64,000 bases of DNA from Hymenobacter rubidus (GCF_016734815.1 NZ_JAERQF010000013.1:51722-115721); one strand, 5' to 3'; numbered from the stretch's first letter, positions 48,403 to 56,808 are shown. A program made the numbers and translations. The notes: generated by a model not told the origin, from the sequence alone.

Positions 48403-48558
48403 ATGAAAAAGTTCGTATTGCTCGCCGCCGCCGGTGCCGCCCTTACCCTCGGCGCCTGCAACCGCCAGAAGTGCCCCGCCTACAGCAGCACCAAGGAGGC
48501 CAACCGTATTTCCTCGCCCATCACGGCCAGCACCGCCCAGAAGGTAGAGCGCCAGTAG
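48403..48558 (+). CDS. Small lipoprotein (51 aa)
   Basis: Complete short gene with its own -7 box and terminator. Lipoprotein signal MKKFVLLAAAGAALTLGAC (lipobox LGAC), then a 32-residue polar tail (NRQKCPAYSSTKEANRISSP). The CPAYSS sequence recurs in small Bacteroidota lipoproteins of unknown role. It is well above chance: high-GC codon use matches neighbours and the regulatory elements frame it exactly. Confidence 0.8.
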   Translation: MKKFVLLAAAGAALTLGACNRQKCPAYSSTKEANRISSPITASTAQKVERQ

Positions 48559-48579
48559 TTTTATTGGTATTGAAAGTAG

Positions 48580-48617
48580 AAAGGCCGGCCTCTCGCGTGA
48601 GAAGCCGGCCTTTTTTT
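48580..48617 (+). terminator. Rho-independent terminator of small lipoprotein gene
   Basis: Stem AAAGGCCGGC...GCCGGCCTTT with an inner TCTCGCG/CGTGAGA extension and a run of seven T, about 20 nt after the stop. Confidence 0.9.
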
Positions 48618-48646
48618 GACTTCTTTTTGGGCGAGTGTTAACACCA

Positions 48647-49051
48647 GGCCGTCATGCAGAGCGAAGCGAAGCATCTTTACCGCTTCGTTGAATTAACCCT
48701 CCCACGTTGCCAAATCAATAGGTTGCCAAGTTAGGTTGAACGCGTTTATTAGCGCATCTTTTTTAGCACGGCTCCATCCCTTCAATTCTTTTTCGCGGGC
48801 TACGGCTTGCGAAGGAGTAGTAAACAATTCGAAATAAACCAGCAAATCGGTTTGGTACCGGCCCGTGAATTTGCGGGCATCGCCCCTCCCAGAGCTATGC
48901 TCATATAAGCGCCGTCGCAGGTCATTGGTGATGCCGATGTATAGAACTGTACGGCCGGTGTTGGTTAGAATATATACGTACATGGGCTAGCAATACAGTT
49001 TATCGTTCCACGATACGGTAAAGATGCTTCGCTTCGCTCTGCATGACGGCC
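48647..49051. mobile_element. Candidate mobile element: GIY-YIG gene bracketed by family A inverted repeats
   Basis: Perfect 36-nt inverted arms at 48647-48682 and 49016-49051 (outer tip GGCCGTCATGCAGAGCGAAG, inner GCATCTTTACCG) enclose a single GIY-YIG endonuclease gene. The same arm sequence forms tight hairpins at about nine other loci in this window. The left arm abuts the nuclease stop codon, with CGCTTCGTTGAA between, a subterminal word also found in other copies. Mobility is inferred from this arrangement. Confidence 0.65.
48693..48983 (-). CDS. GIY-YIG family endonuclease
   Basis: 96-aa single GIY-YIG nuclease domain (UPF0213/YhbQ type). The GIY-like strand YVYIL starts at residue 2, YIG is at 15-17 (LYIGITNDLRRRLYEH), the Arg cluster at 23-25 and the probable catalytic Glu at 64 (AVAREKELKGW). 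Its AT-richer codons contrast with the flanking genes. The gene sits inside a perfect pair of dispersed inverted repeats and ends one codon from the left arm's subterminal word. Role unknown; repeat processing or mobilisation is a hypothesis. Confidence 0.9.
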   Translation of the reverse strand: MYVYILTNTGRTVLYIGITNDLRRRLYEHSSGRGDARKFTGRYQTDLLVYFELFTTPSQAVAREKELKGWSRAKKDALINAFNLTWQPIDLATWEG

Positions 49052-49065
49052 TTATAGCAAGGGCC

Positions 49066-49605
49066 TCATGCTGGCAGAACATCACACCTTAAGTCTTGCT
49101 TCAAAATAACAGCCGTGGCCGCTCGCAGGTCCGCCACGTGGGGCAAGAACCCGGTTTCCTCCTCTCCTACCAGAATGCCGCGCACGCCAATGTTGGCGCC
49201 GGCTTCCATGTCGCGGAGGCGGTCGCCCACTATCCAGCACTGCGCGACGTCGAGGTTGAAGCGGGCCACGGCTTTCTCAAACATGCCCGAATCGGGCTTG
49301 CGCAGGATGGAGTCGCTCACGCTGGGGTGTGCGTCGGCGAAATACAGGGCGTCAATGATGCCGCCGCAGGCACTTTGCAGCTTGGCGTGGCAGGCGTGCA
49401 CATCGGCGGCGGTGTAGAGCTTTTTGGCAATGCCGGCCTGGTTGGTGACGACTATCAGGTAATAGCCGGCGGCTTTCAGGCGGGCCAGGCTTTCGGGCAC
49501 GCCGGGGCAAACGATGAATTTCTCGGGCTGCCACACGTAGGTGCCGATTTCTTCATTCAGCACGCCGTCGCGGTCGAGAAAAATGGCTTTGTTTTTTGTT
49601 GTCAT
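49066..49605 (-). CDS. HAD-IIIA phosphatase (GmhB/HisB-type)
   Basis: 179-aa phosphatase. DxD in AIFLDRDGVLNEE, Thr/Ser motif in VVTNQAGIAK, Lys in LRKPDSGM and Asp in IVGDRLRDMEAGANIG complete the HAD set. It resembles D-glycero-D-manno-heptose-1,7-bisphosphate phosphatase and histidinol-phosphatase. The Cys/His zinc cluster typical of GmhB is not apparent (YFADAHPSVSDSI), so heptose specificity is uncertain. Confidence 0.82.
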   Translation of the reverse strand: MTTKNKAIFLDRDGVLNEEIGTYVWQPEKFIVCPGVPESLARLKAAGYYLIVVTNQAGIAKKLYTAADVHACHAKLQSACGGIIDALYFADAHPSVSDSILRKPDSGMFEKAVARFNLDVAQCWIVGDRLRDMEAGANIGVRGILVGEEETGFLPHVADLRAATAVILKQDLRCDVLPA

Positions 49606-49642
49606 CGCAACAAAGCTACGGGCCTCCGCAGGACACCGAAGC

Positions 49643-49650
49643 TACCTTTG
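49643..49650 (+). promoter_or_regulatory. -7 box (TACCTTTG) of hemG
   Basis: Exact TAnnTTTG match, 24 nt before the ATG at 49675. It supports that ATG rather than the open frame that extends upstream across the HAD gene. Confidence 0.6.
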
Positions 49651-49674
49651 CCGGCTCATTTGCGCGACGACTCT

Positions 49675-51012
49675 ATGAAAATTGGCATCATCGGCGGCGG
49701 CATCAGCGGCCTCACCCTGGCGTGGTACCTGCAAAAAAGCGGCGTGCCCTACGACTTGTTCGAGGCCGATGCCCGGCCCGGCGGCAACCTGCACAGCCTG
49801 CCCACGCCCGAAGGCTACCTCCTCGAAGTGGGCCCCAATTCCCTGCAGCTAAGCCCCGAGCTGGAAGAGCTGCTGGCCGACCTTGGGCTGACCGACCAGA
49901 TTCAGGAGGCTGCCGCCGTGAGCCAGCACCGCTACGTGCTGCGCAACGGCCGTTACCAGATTTTGCCCAGCTCGCCGCCCAGCCTGCTCACCAACGGCTT
50001 TTTCAGCCTGAAAGCGAAGTGGCAGCTGCTGAAAGAATTCCGCCAGCCCGCCGCCCCCATCGACCCGAAGGAAACCGTGGCGCACTTTTTCCGCCGCCGC
50101 TTCGGCCCCGAAATCGTGGACTACGCCGTCAATCCCTTCATGGCCGGCATCTACGCCGGCGACCCGGAGCAGTTGCTCATCAACAAAACCTTCCCCCAAA
50201 TGCCGGCGCTGGAGCAGCAACACGGCTCGGTGCTGCGCGGGCTGATGAAAGGCGCGGCCGGCGCCAGACGCCGCCGCATCATCACCCTCAAAAACGGCAT
50301 CCAAACCATTACCGACACGCTGGCGGCCAGGCTCACCTACTACCAGTCCGGCACGGCCGTCACCGCCATTTCCCGCGCCGCCGATGGCACCTACCAGCTG
50401 GAGCTGAAAGGCCCGCAGGGCCTGGAAGCCGCCCCGGGCTATTCGCATCTGGCGCTGGCGTTGCCGGCTTACGCAGTGGCCCCGTTGCTGCAGCCGTTGT
50501 TTCCGCAGGCGGCAGAGGCGCTGGCCGCCGTGCCCTACCCGCCCATGTGCGCCGTGTATTCGGCCTACGACCGCGCTGCCGTGGCGCACCCGCTCAACGG
50601 CTTCGGGGCGCTGAACCCGAAGGTGGAGGGGACCTACGCGGCCGGCTCCATCTGGACCAGCAGCATCTACCCCAACCGGGTGCCGGCAGGGCAGGTACTC
50701 TTCACCACGTTTGTGGGCGGGGCGCAGTACGAGCAGGCCGCCGGGCAGGCCGAGGACGTGCAAAAAGCCGCCGTACACGCCGAACTGAGCAAGTTCTACG
50801 GCATCACGGGCGCCCCGCGCTGGCAATACCGCCACAGCTGGCCGCGCAGCATTCCGCAGTTCGACCAGCACATTGTGGGGGCTCACGCCGCCGCCGCGGC
50901 CCTCGAAACCGAGCACATTGTGGCCGTGGCCAACTGGCGGGCCGGCGTGGGCGTGCCCGATTGCGTTCGCCACGCCCGGCGCATGGCCGAGGCGTTGGCG
51001 TCTGAACAATAG
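49675..51012 (+). CDS. hemG: Protoporphyrinogen/coproporphyrinogen oxidase (HemY type)
   Basis: 445-aa FAD-dependent oxidase of haem synthesis, peripheral to the membrane. FAD-binding GIIGGGISGLTLAWYL at the N terminus, PGGNLHSL, VNPFMAGIYAGDPEQL in the substrate domain and ANWRAGVGVPDCVRHA at the C terminus. The start is fixed by the FAD motif and by a -7 box 24 nt upstream. Confidence 0.92.
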   Translation: MKIGIIGGGISGLTLAWYLQKSGVPYDLFEADARPGGNLHSLPTPEGYLLEVGPNSLQLSPELEELLADLGLTDQIQEAAAVSQHRYVLRNGRYQILPSSPPSLLTNGFFSLKAKWQLLKEFRQPAAPIDPKETVAHFFRRRFGPEIVDYAVNPFMAGIYAGDPEQLLINKTFPQMPALEQQHGSVLRGLMKGAAGARRRRIITLKNGIQTITDTLAARLTYYQSGTAVTAISRAADGTYQLELKGPQGLEAAPGYSHLALALPAYAVAPLLQPLFPQAAEALAAVPYPPMCAVYSAYDRAAVAHPLNGFGALNPKVEGTYAAGSIWTSSIYPNRVPAGQVLFTTFVGGAQYEQAAGQAEDVQKAAVHAELSKFYGITGAPRWQYRHSWPRSIPQFDQHIVGAHAAAAALETEHIVAVANWRAGVGVPDCVRHARRMAEALASEQ

Positions 51013-51122
51013 CAACTTGCTTTCCAGCGTTGCACATTCAGGGGTATTTGAATACTTTTATAGCTTGGCAAAAAAGCCGCTCAGGGCCCCGCGCAACCGT
51101 GCAGCTTCGCACCGCGAAACCC

Positions 51123-51130
51123 TATCTTTG
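51123..51130 (+). promoter_or_regulatory. -7 box (TATCTTTG) of polyprenol-phosphate glycosyltransferase gene
   Basis: Exact TAnnTTTG match ending 5 nt before the ATG at 51136; predicts a leaderless mRNA. Confidence 0.6.
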
Positions 51131-51135
51131 ACCCC

Positions 51136-51876
51136 ATGAGCGAAAGCCTCGTCCTAATTCCCACGTACAACGAACGCGAAAACGTAGAGCTGATAATCCG
51201 CAAGGTGATGTCGCTGCCGCGGGCGTTCGATGTGCTGATTATCGACGACGGCTCGCCCGACGGCACGGCGGCCATTGTGCGCGGCCTGCAGGCGGTGTTT
51301 CCGGGCCGGCTGTTTTTGGAAGAACGCGCGGGCAAGCAAGGCCTGGGCACGGCCTACATCCACGGCTTTCGGTGGGCGCTGGCCCACGGCTACGAGTACA
51401 TCTTCGAGATGGACGCCGACTTCTCGCACAACCCCGACGACCTCGTGCGCCTCTACGACGCCTGCGCCCAGGAAGGCTACGACGTGGCCATCGGCTCGCG
51501 CTACATCCAGGGCGTGAACGTGGTGAACTGGCCCATGTCGCGGGTGCTCATGTCGTACTTCGCCTCCTGGTACGTGCGCCTCGTCACGGGCATGCCCATC
51601 CGCGACGCCACCGCCGGCTTCAAATGCTACACAGCGCGGGTGCTGCGCGCCATTCCGCTCGAGAAAATCCACTTCGTGGGCTATGCTTTTCAAATTGAGA
51701 TGAAGTGGCTGGCCTACCAGTTGGGTTTCCGCATCAAGGAAGTGCCCATCATCTTCACCGACCGCACGCGCGGCACCTCCAAAATGTCGAAAGGCATTGT
51801 GCAGGAAGCTTTTATTGGCGTGCTCCAGATGAAAGCCAGCAGCTGGGTGCACCCGCTGAAACCCGTAGGAAAGTAG
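51136..51876 (+). CDS. Polyprenol monophosphomannose synthase-like GT2
   Basis: 246-aa cytoplasmic GT2 resembling DPM1: VLIPTYNERENVELI at the very N terminus, IIDDGSPDGT, the DxD in EMDADFSHNP, GSRYIQGVNVVNWP and IPIIFTDRTRGTSKM at the C terminus (here VPIIFTDR). It would load mannose or another hexose onto a polyprenyl phosphate, a possible donor for the GT39-type enzyme at 13.1-14.7 kb. The ATG is fixed by the N-terminal motif. Confidence 0.88.
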   Translation: MSESLVLIPTYNERENVELIIRKVMSLPRAFDVLIIDDGSPDGTAAIVRGLQAVFPGRLFLEERAGKQGLGTAYIHGFRWALAHGYEYIFEMDADFSHNPDDLVRLYDACAQEGYDVAIGSRYIQGVNVVNWPMSRVLMSYFASWYVRLVTGMPIRDATAGFKCYTARVLRAIPLEKIHFVGYAFQIEMKWLAYQLGFRIKEVPIIFTDRTRGTSKMSKGIVQEAFIGVLQMKASSWVHPLKPVGK

Positions 51877-51930
51877 CCTGTTACCATTGGGGCCGGCGCG
51901 TGGCCAACCAATTGGCCCGTTGCCCCGCCG

Positions 51931-51938
51931 TATCTTGC
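51931..51938 (+). promoter_or_regulatory. -7 box (TATCTTGC) of terC-type gene
   Basis: Near match to TAnnTTTG, 8 nt before the ATG at 51947. Confidence 0.4.
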
Positions 51939-51946
51939 CCCAACGC

Positions 51947-52867
51947 ATGGAAAACACTCCCTTGTTTTGGCTGGTCTTCATTGCTTTTGTCATTGGGCTG
52001 CTGCTGCTCGATTTGCTGGTTTTCAACCGCAAAGCCCACGAAATCAAGTTGCGTGAAGCCTTGGGCTGGAGCGCCTTCTGGGTGGCGTTGTCGCTGGGCT
52101 TCAACCTGCTGGTGTACCGCACCATGGGCCACCAGGCGGGCCTGCAATGGCTGACGGGGTACCTAGTGGAGAAAGCGTTGAGCGTCGACAATTTGTTCGT
52201 CTTCCTGCTCATCTTCAACTACTTCAAGGTCCCGGGGCAGTACCAGCACCGCATCCTGTTCTGGGGCGTGCTGGGTGCGCTCATATTGCGGGCGGTTTTT
52301 ATTCTGATTGGAGGGGCGCTGCTGGCCAAGTTCCACTTCCTGCTCTATCTGCTGGGCGCTTTTCTGGTGTACACGGGCATCCGAATGGGGATAGCCGGCG
52401 ACACGCCCGAAATCGACCCCGAGCACAACCCCGTGGTGCGGTTCCTGAGCCGGCACCTGCCCATCACCCGTCAGCTGGAAGGGGGGCGGTTTTTCATCAA
52501 GAAAGACGGGCTGCGCTTTGCCACGCCCCTTTTCGTGGTGCTGGTGATGGTAGAAACGACCGACGTGGTTTTTGCTGCCGACTCCATTCCGGCCATTCTG
52601 GCCATCACGCGCGACACGTTTGTGGTGTTCACCTCCAACGTATTAGCCCTGCTGGGCCTGCGGGCCATGTATTTTGCCCTGGCCAGCATGATGCGCCTGT
52701 TCCACTACCTGCACTACGGCCTGGCACTTATTCTCGTGTTCATCGGTGCCAAGATTCTGCTGGAGCAGGTGTTGCCCATTCCCATGCTGTTCGCACTGGG
52801 CATTGTGGGCGGCCTGCTGGTTGTGAGCATTTTGGCTTCTGTGCTGTGGCCAAAACGAGAAGCGTAA
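51947..52867 (+). CDS. TerC/Alx-family membrane protein
   Basis: 306 aa with about nine TM segments. Conserved Asp-containing segments are VEKALSVDNLFVFLLIF and ETTDVVFAADSIPAILAI, the signature of the TerC/Alx family, which is linked to manganese export and metalation of secreted proteins. It is the long Alx-type form. No manganese-riboswitch sequence is visible upstream; the promoter box is 8 nt before the ATG, which leaves no room for one. Confidence 0.9.
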   Translation: MENTPLFWLVFIAFVIGLLLLDLLVFNRKAHEIKLREALGWSAFWVALSLGFNLLVYRTMGHQAGLQWLTGYLVEKALSVDNLFVFLLIFNYFKVPGQYQHRILFWGVLGALILRAVFILIGGALLAKFHFLLYLLGAFLVYTGIRMGIAGDTPEIDPEHNPVVRFLSRHLPITRQLEGGRFFIKKDGLRFATPLFVVLVMVETTDVVFAADSIPAILAITRDTFVVFTSNVLALLGLRAMYFALASMMRLFHYLHYGLALILVFIGAKILLEQVLPIPMLFALGIVGGLLVVSILASVLWPKREA

Positions 52868-52899
52868 ACTTTGCAGGATAGAGTAACCCATTACCCGCC

Positions 52900-52939
52900 A
52901 GTAAAAAAGGCCTGCCGAAATCGGTAGGCCTTTTTTACT
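52900..52939. terminator. Bidirectional rho-independent terminator
   Basis: Stem AGTAAAAAAGGCCTGCCGA / TCGGTAGGCCTTTTTTACT. Serves the TerC gene and, on the other strand, the GT51 gene ending at 52967. Confidence 0.9.
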
Positions 52940-52966
52940 GTCTGCTCTCAACCGCCAAGGTTTAGC

Positions 52967-55096
52967 TTATGGTTGTTTGGGCGCCTTGCCCGCTTCCACA
53001 TCGGGAGCGTTGGAGTTAACGCCGGCGTCGGGGGCGGCGCCGGTATTGAGCAGGTCGATGAGGTTGAGCGGCTCAAACTGGCTCGAATCGGCGGGCGACA
53101 CGGAGCGGGTAGTATCGGGGCGGGCGGCGAAGGCCATGTACTGGCGGGCCGGCCCGTTGAGGTTGAGCGAATAGGGCAGGTTTTCGCGGTCGGCCCCCGT
53201 GATGAGGTTGCGGGCGGCCATGATGTCGGCAATGAGGCGGAAAAAGTAGCGCGTGCTGCGCCGCAGGCCCCCGTACGCATCGAAGGAATAGCGGGCGAAC
53301 TTGGGCTTGGGAATGATACTGGCCAGGTACAGGCTTTCGGACAAGGTCAACTCGTCGGGGCGCTTGCCGTAGTAAAACAGGGCCGCCTCCTTCACGCCGT
53401 AGATGCCACGCTTGCCGCTGGGCCAGCGGTACTTGCTGGGTCCCCACTCGATGATGTTGAGGTAGACCTCAAACATGCGCTGCTTGCTCACGAGGTGGGT
53501 GTTTTCGATGAGCCATACAATGAGGGCTTCTTCGGCCTTGCGGCCCACGGTTTTCTGGCGGCTCAGAAACACGTTTTTCACCAGCTGCATGCTGATGGTG
53601 CTGCCGCCCCGCGCAAAGCGGTGCTCTTTGATGTTCTGAATGGCCGATTTCACAAACGCCTTCTCCATGAAGCCGTGGTGCGCAAAAAAGCGCGGGTCCT
53701 CGGCCGTGGTGATGGCCGCCCGCAGGTAGGGCGACACGTCGTTGTAGGGCGTAAAATCCGGATTGCTGGGCCCTACGTGAAAGGTGCGCAGCGAGTCGCC
53801 TTTGTCGTTGTAGGCCGTGTAGGCAAAATCGGTGTTGAGCTGGTTCAGGTTCTCTTCGCCGAAGCTGCTCACGGCAAAGTTCTTGCCTTGCAGGCTCGAA
53901 TCGAAATGCAGGCTGTCGACGCGGGCCAGGTCCACGTCGCCGTGCATGCGGTAGGTGAGCGTGCCGGAGCCCCGAATGCCTTGGGTGGCGTCGAAAATGC
54001 CGGTGGGCAGCGACGAAAAGAAGTCGTTGGCCGCCGTTTCAGCCGATTCTACCTTGATGCGCACGGCTCGGCTGGGCTTCATCCGCACGCTAATTTCGGG
54101 GTAGAGCCGCAGCTTGTTCACCACCATTTCGCTGCCTTTGTCGAGGCTGGCGGTGCCGCGGCCCAGCGTGGCAATAAAATTCAGCGCCCCGGCTTTCACC
54201 TCAATCTCGTTGGAGGCCAGCTTGGGATGATAGAGGCTGAACCCCCGGGCCGCCAGCGAGCCGCGCACCGTGAGGTGGCCGCCGGTGTCGTCGTCGTCAA
54301 AATCCTTGCTATCGAGCCGCACCAGTACCGTATCGAAGCTCACCAGCGCCCCAAAACGGCGCGGCACGTAGGGCAGCTGCACCGAGCTGCCCACTCCAAA
54401 CACCCGCGCCGTGAGGGCATAGTCGCCGGGCTCGATGTGCCCGCTGATGCCCAACTCATTCGCCACCGAATCGATGGTAGCGGTGAGGCGGCCGGAAATG
54501 TCGCCGTCCTGAATTTTCAGCTCCGGCAGCCGCAGCAGCGCGGTGTGGCGCGGGCTGAGGTAGCTCACGTAGAAATCCCTGAAGCTGGCCTCGCCCGGCA
54601 CGTTGTCGAAGGCCGTTTCCAGGGCCGTATTGAGGAGCAGGCCGTAGTTGGTGCCCTTGGTGGTGTCGCGGGGCACGGTGCTGGTTTTCTGCTTTTTGAT
54701 GAGAAAGCCGAAGTTGTCGGAAGTGGCCGTTTTGCGGGCCGTGAGGCGGGCCGTGATGATTTCGAGCCCGCTAAACACCGGCCGCCCGGCAAAGAGCGAG
54801 CGCACGCTCAGGCTGGCTTGCAGGCGTTTGGCGGTAAGGAGCGTATCGGTGGGGGCGGCCTTGGGCACGAGGCTCAGCCCGGCAATTTCCACGGTTTTGA
54901 AGCCCACAAATTGGGCCGGACCGAGGGTGATAATGACCGGGTACTTGCGCTCAACCTTGGCTTTTACCTCTTTCAGCGCGTAATTCAACAGCTGCTGGCG
55001 CTTCCATTGAAACACGGCGAAGGCCACGAGCAACAGCGCAACCACGCTGCTGGCAATGACGATGAGAAGTCGTTTGGTGGAAGGGGTAATGCGCAC
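52967..55096 (-). CDS. GT51 peptidoglycan transglycosylase with AsmA-like N-terminal region
   Basis: 709 aa. One N-terminal TM segment (LLIVIASSVVALLLVAFAV). A long periplasmic region (about 40-460) has repeated beta-type patterns reminiscent of AsmA/DUF-type lipid-transfer proteins (FVGFKTVEIAGLSLVP, DISGRLTATIDSV). The GT51 domain (about 480-680) has the catalytic TTAEDPRFFAHHGF, RGGSTISMQLVKNVFLSR and FEVYLNIIEWG. There is no transpeptidase, so it is monofunctional. The GTG at 55096 is chosen: it follows a TACCTTTG box by 31 nt and directly precedes the TM segment; the upstream open stretch is spurious. Confidence 0.85.
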   Translation of the reverse strand: MRITPSTKRLLIVIASSVVALLLVAFAVFQWKRQQLLNYALKEVKAKVERKYPVIITLGPAQFVGFKTVEIAGLSLVPKAAPTDTLLTAKRLQASLSVRSLFAGRPVFSGLEIITARLTARKTATSDNFGFLIKKQKTSTVPRDTTKGTNYGLLLNTALETAFDNVPGEASFRDFYVSYLSPRHTALLRLPELKIQDGDISGRLTATIDSVANELGISGHIEPGDYALTARVFGVGSSVQLPYVPRRFGALVSFDTVLVRLDSKDFDDDDTGGHLTVRGSLAARGFSLYHPKLASNEIEVKAGALNFIATLGRGTASLDKGSEMVVNKLRLYPEISVRMKPSRAVRIKVESAETAANDFFSSLPTGIFDATQGIRGSGTLTYRMHGDVDLARVDSLHFDSSLQGKNFAVSSFGEENLNQLNTDFAYTAYNDKGDSLRTFHVGPSNPDFTPYNDVSPYLRAAITTAEDPRFFAHHGFMEKAFVKSAIQNIKEHRFARGGSTISMQLVKNVFLSRQKTVGRKAEEALIVWLIENTHLVSKQRMFEVYLNIIEWGPSKYRWPSGKRGIYGVKEAALFYYGKRPDELTLSESLYLASIIPKPKFARYSFDAYGGLRRSTRYFFRLIADIMAARNLITGADRENLPYSLNLNGPARQYMAFAARPDTTRSVSPADSSQFEPLNLIDLLNTGAAPDAGVNSNAPDVEAGKAPKQP

Positions 55097-55127
55097 GGAA
55101 CTCAATAAAGGGCAGTTTAGCCAACGC

Positions 55128-55135
55128 CAAAGGTA
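55128..55135 (-). promoter_or_regulatory. -7 box (TACCTTTG) of GT51 gene
   Basis: Exact TAnnTTTG match on the minus strand, 31 nt before the GTG at 55096; decides the start. Confidence 0.55.
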
Positions 55136-55423
55136 ACAACAACGGAGACGTAGCAGGAATACGGAAGCGGCGCCTGAAAAGCCGAAATCCCCTCCTTGGT
55201 CAAGCAAAGGAAGCCGATGCGACGGCGGGGGCGGTTAGCTTCGCTGAGTTTGGGTAGTCGGCGCTGGCGAGCAGGTGAACGCTGTGAATAACGATGGCCA
55301 AAAGGGGCAAATGCACAGCGCACGACTATCGTTCAACGGCCCCCTCCCGTTGAGGCCTTGGCTCAACATCCCTGCCTTGGTAAGGAAGGGAGTTTTTTTG
55401 CGCTACCTGCTTGGCCTGAACCG
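55136..55423. other. Divergent spacer between GT51 and purB
   Basis: About 290 bp without a credible gene. Only a weak CAACGG/CCGTTG hairpin near 55334-55353 and the two promoters at its ends are seen. Confidence 0.6.
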
Positions 55424-55431
55424 TACTTTTG
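55424..55431 (+). promoter_or_regulatory. -7 box (TACTTTTG) of purB
   Basis: Exact TAnnTTTG match ending 4 nt before the ATG at 55436; predicts a leaderless mRNA. Confidence 0.6.
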
Positions 55432-55435
55432 CCCC

Positions 55436-56776
55436 ATGCCCAGTCCCCTCACCGCCCTCTCGCCCCTCGACGGGCGCTACGCCCGCGCCACGGCCCCCTT
55501 GGCCCCGCGCTTTTCCGAAATGGCCCTGATACGCTACCGCGTACTGGTCGAAGTCGAGTACTTCATCGCCTTGGCCGAGCTGCCGCTGCCCCAGCTGGCA
55601 GGTGTTTCGCCAGCGGCTTTCGCCCCTTTGCGCGGGTTGTATGAAAACTTTACCGAAGCCAATGCCGAAGCCATAAAAGCCCACGAAGCCGTGACCAACC
55701 ACGACGTGAAAGCCGTGGAATACTGGCTGCGCGACGCGTTTACCAAGCTCGGGCTGGGCAGTTTCATTGAGTTTATTCACTTTGGCCTTACCTCGCAGGA
55801 TGTGAATAACACGGCCATCCCGCTCAGCTTCCGCGATGCGCTGGTGGGCGAGGTGCTGCCCGCCTTCGCCAAGGTACGCAACGCGCTGGCCGCCCGTGCC
55901 CAGGAGTGGCAGGCCGTGCCCATGCTGGCCCGCACCCATGGCCAGCCGGCCTCGCCGACGCGGCTGGGCAAGGAGATTGAGGTCTTTGTGGCCCGGCTCG
56001 ATGCGCAGGTGGCGCTGCTGGCCCAGGTGCCGTTTGGGGCAAAGTTTGGCGGCGCTACCGGCAACTTCAACGCGCATTACGTGGCCTACCCCGGCACCGA
56101 CTGGCACGGCTTTGCCTCTACCTTCGTGAACGACCGGCTGGGCCTGCACCGCTCCTTCCCCACCACCCAGATTGAGCACTACGACCACTTGGCCGCTCAC
56201 TGCGACGCGCTCAAGCGCCTGAACACCATCCTGATGGACCTGGCCCGCGACGTGTGGCAGTACATCTCACTCGGCTACTTCAAGCAAACCATCAAAGCCG
56301 GCGAAGTAGGCTCGTCGGCCATGCCGCACAAGGTAAACCCCATCGACTTCGAGAACGCCGAGGGCAACCTGGGCGTGGCCAACGCGCTGCTCGAACACTT
56401 CGCCGCCAAGCTGCCCATCTCCCGCCTCCAGCGCGACCTCACCGACTCGACGGTGCTGCGCAACCTGGGCGTGCCGCTGGGCCACATCCTCATCGCCCTC
56501 GGCGCCCTGCAGCGCGGCCTGGGCAAGCTGGCCCTGGATGAAACCGCCCTGCACCGCGACTTGGAAGCCAACTGGGCCGTGGTGGCCGAGGGCATCCAAA
56601 CCATCCTGCGCCGCGAAGCCTACCCCGACCCTTACAATGCCCTCAAAGCCCTCACCCGCACGGGCGAGGCCATTTCAGCCGAGAACATTGGTGCCTTTAT
56701 TGATGGACTGGATGTCGAGGATAGCGTGAAGGCGGAATTGCACGGCATCACGCCGCATAGCTACGTGGGGCGATAG
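55436..56776 (+). CDS. purB: Adenylosuccinate lyase
   Basis: 446-aa enzyme of purine synthesis cleaving SAICAR and adenylosuccinate. N-terminal LTALSPLDGRYA, RTHGQPASPTRLGKE with the acid/base His, and the signature loop GSSAMPHKVNPIDFEN with the catalytic Ser. The conserved N terminus fixes the ATG at 55436, which lies only 4 nt after a -7 box. Confidence 0.95.
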   Translation: MPSPLTALSPLDGRYARATAPLAPRFSEMALIRYRVLVEVEYFIALAELPLPQLAGVSPAAFAPLRGLYENFTEANAEAIKAHEAVTNHDVKAVEYWLRDAFTKLGLGSFIEFIHFGLTSQDVNNTAIPLSFRDALVGEVLPAFAKVRNALAARAQEWQAVPMLARTHGQPASPTRLGKEIEVFVARLDAQVALLAQVPFGAKFGGATGNFNAHYVAYPGTDWHGFASTFVNDRLGLHRSFPTTQIEHYDHLAAHCDALKRLNTILMDLARDVWQYISLGYFKQTIKAGEVGSSAMPHKVNPIDFENAEGNLGVANALLEHFAAKLPISRLQRDLTDSTVLRNLGVPLGHILIALGALQRGLGKLALDETALHRDLEANWAVVAEGIQTILRREAYPDPYNALKALTRTGEAISAENIGAFIDGLDVEDSVKAELHGITPHSYVGR

Positions 56777-56808
56777 CGCAGGCATTATTGACCCAATTTC
56801 TAGCCGAT

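Noticed and set aside
52973..55108. 711-codon open frame antisense to the GT51 gene
   Set aside because: Composition is the His/Arg/Gly/Val-rich pattern of a reverse-frame shadow in high-GC DNA; the opposite strand has clear GT51 motifs and a promoter.
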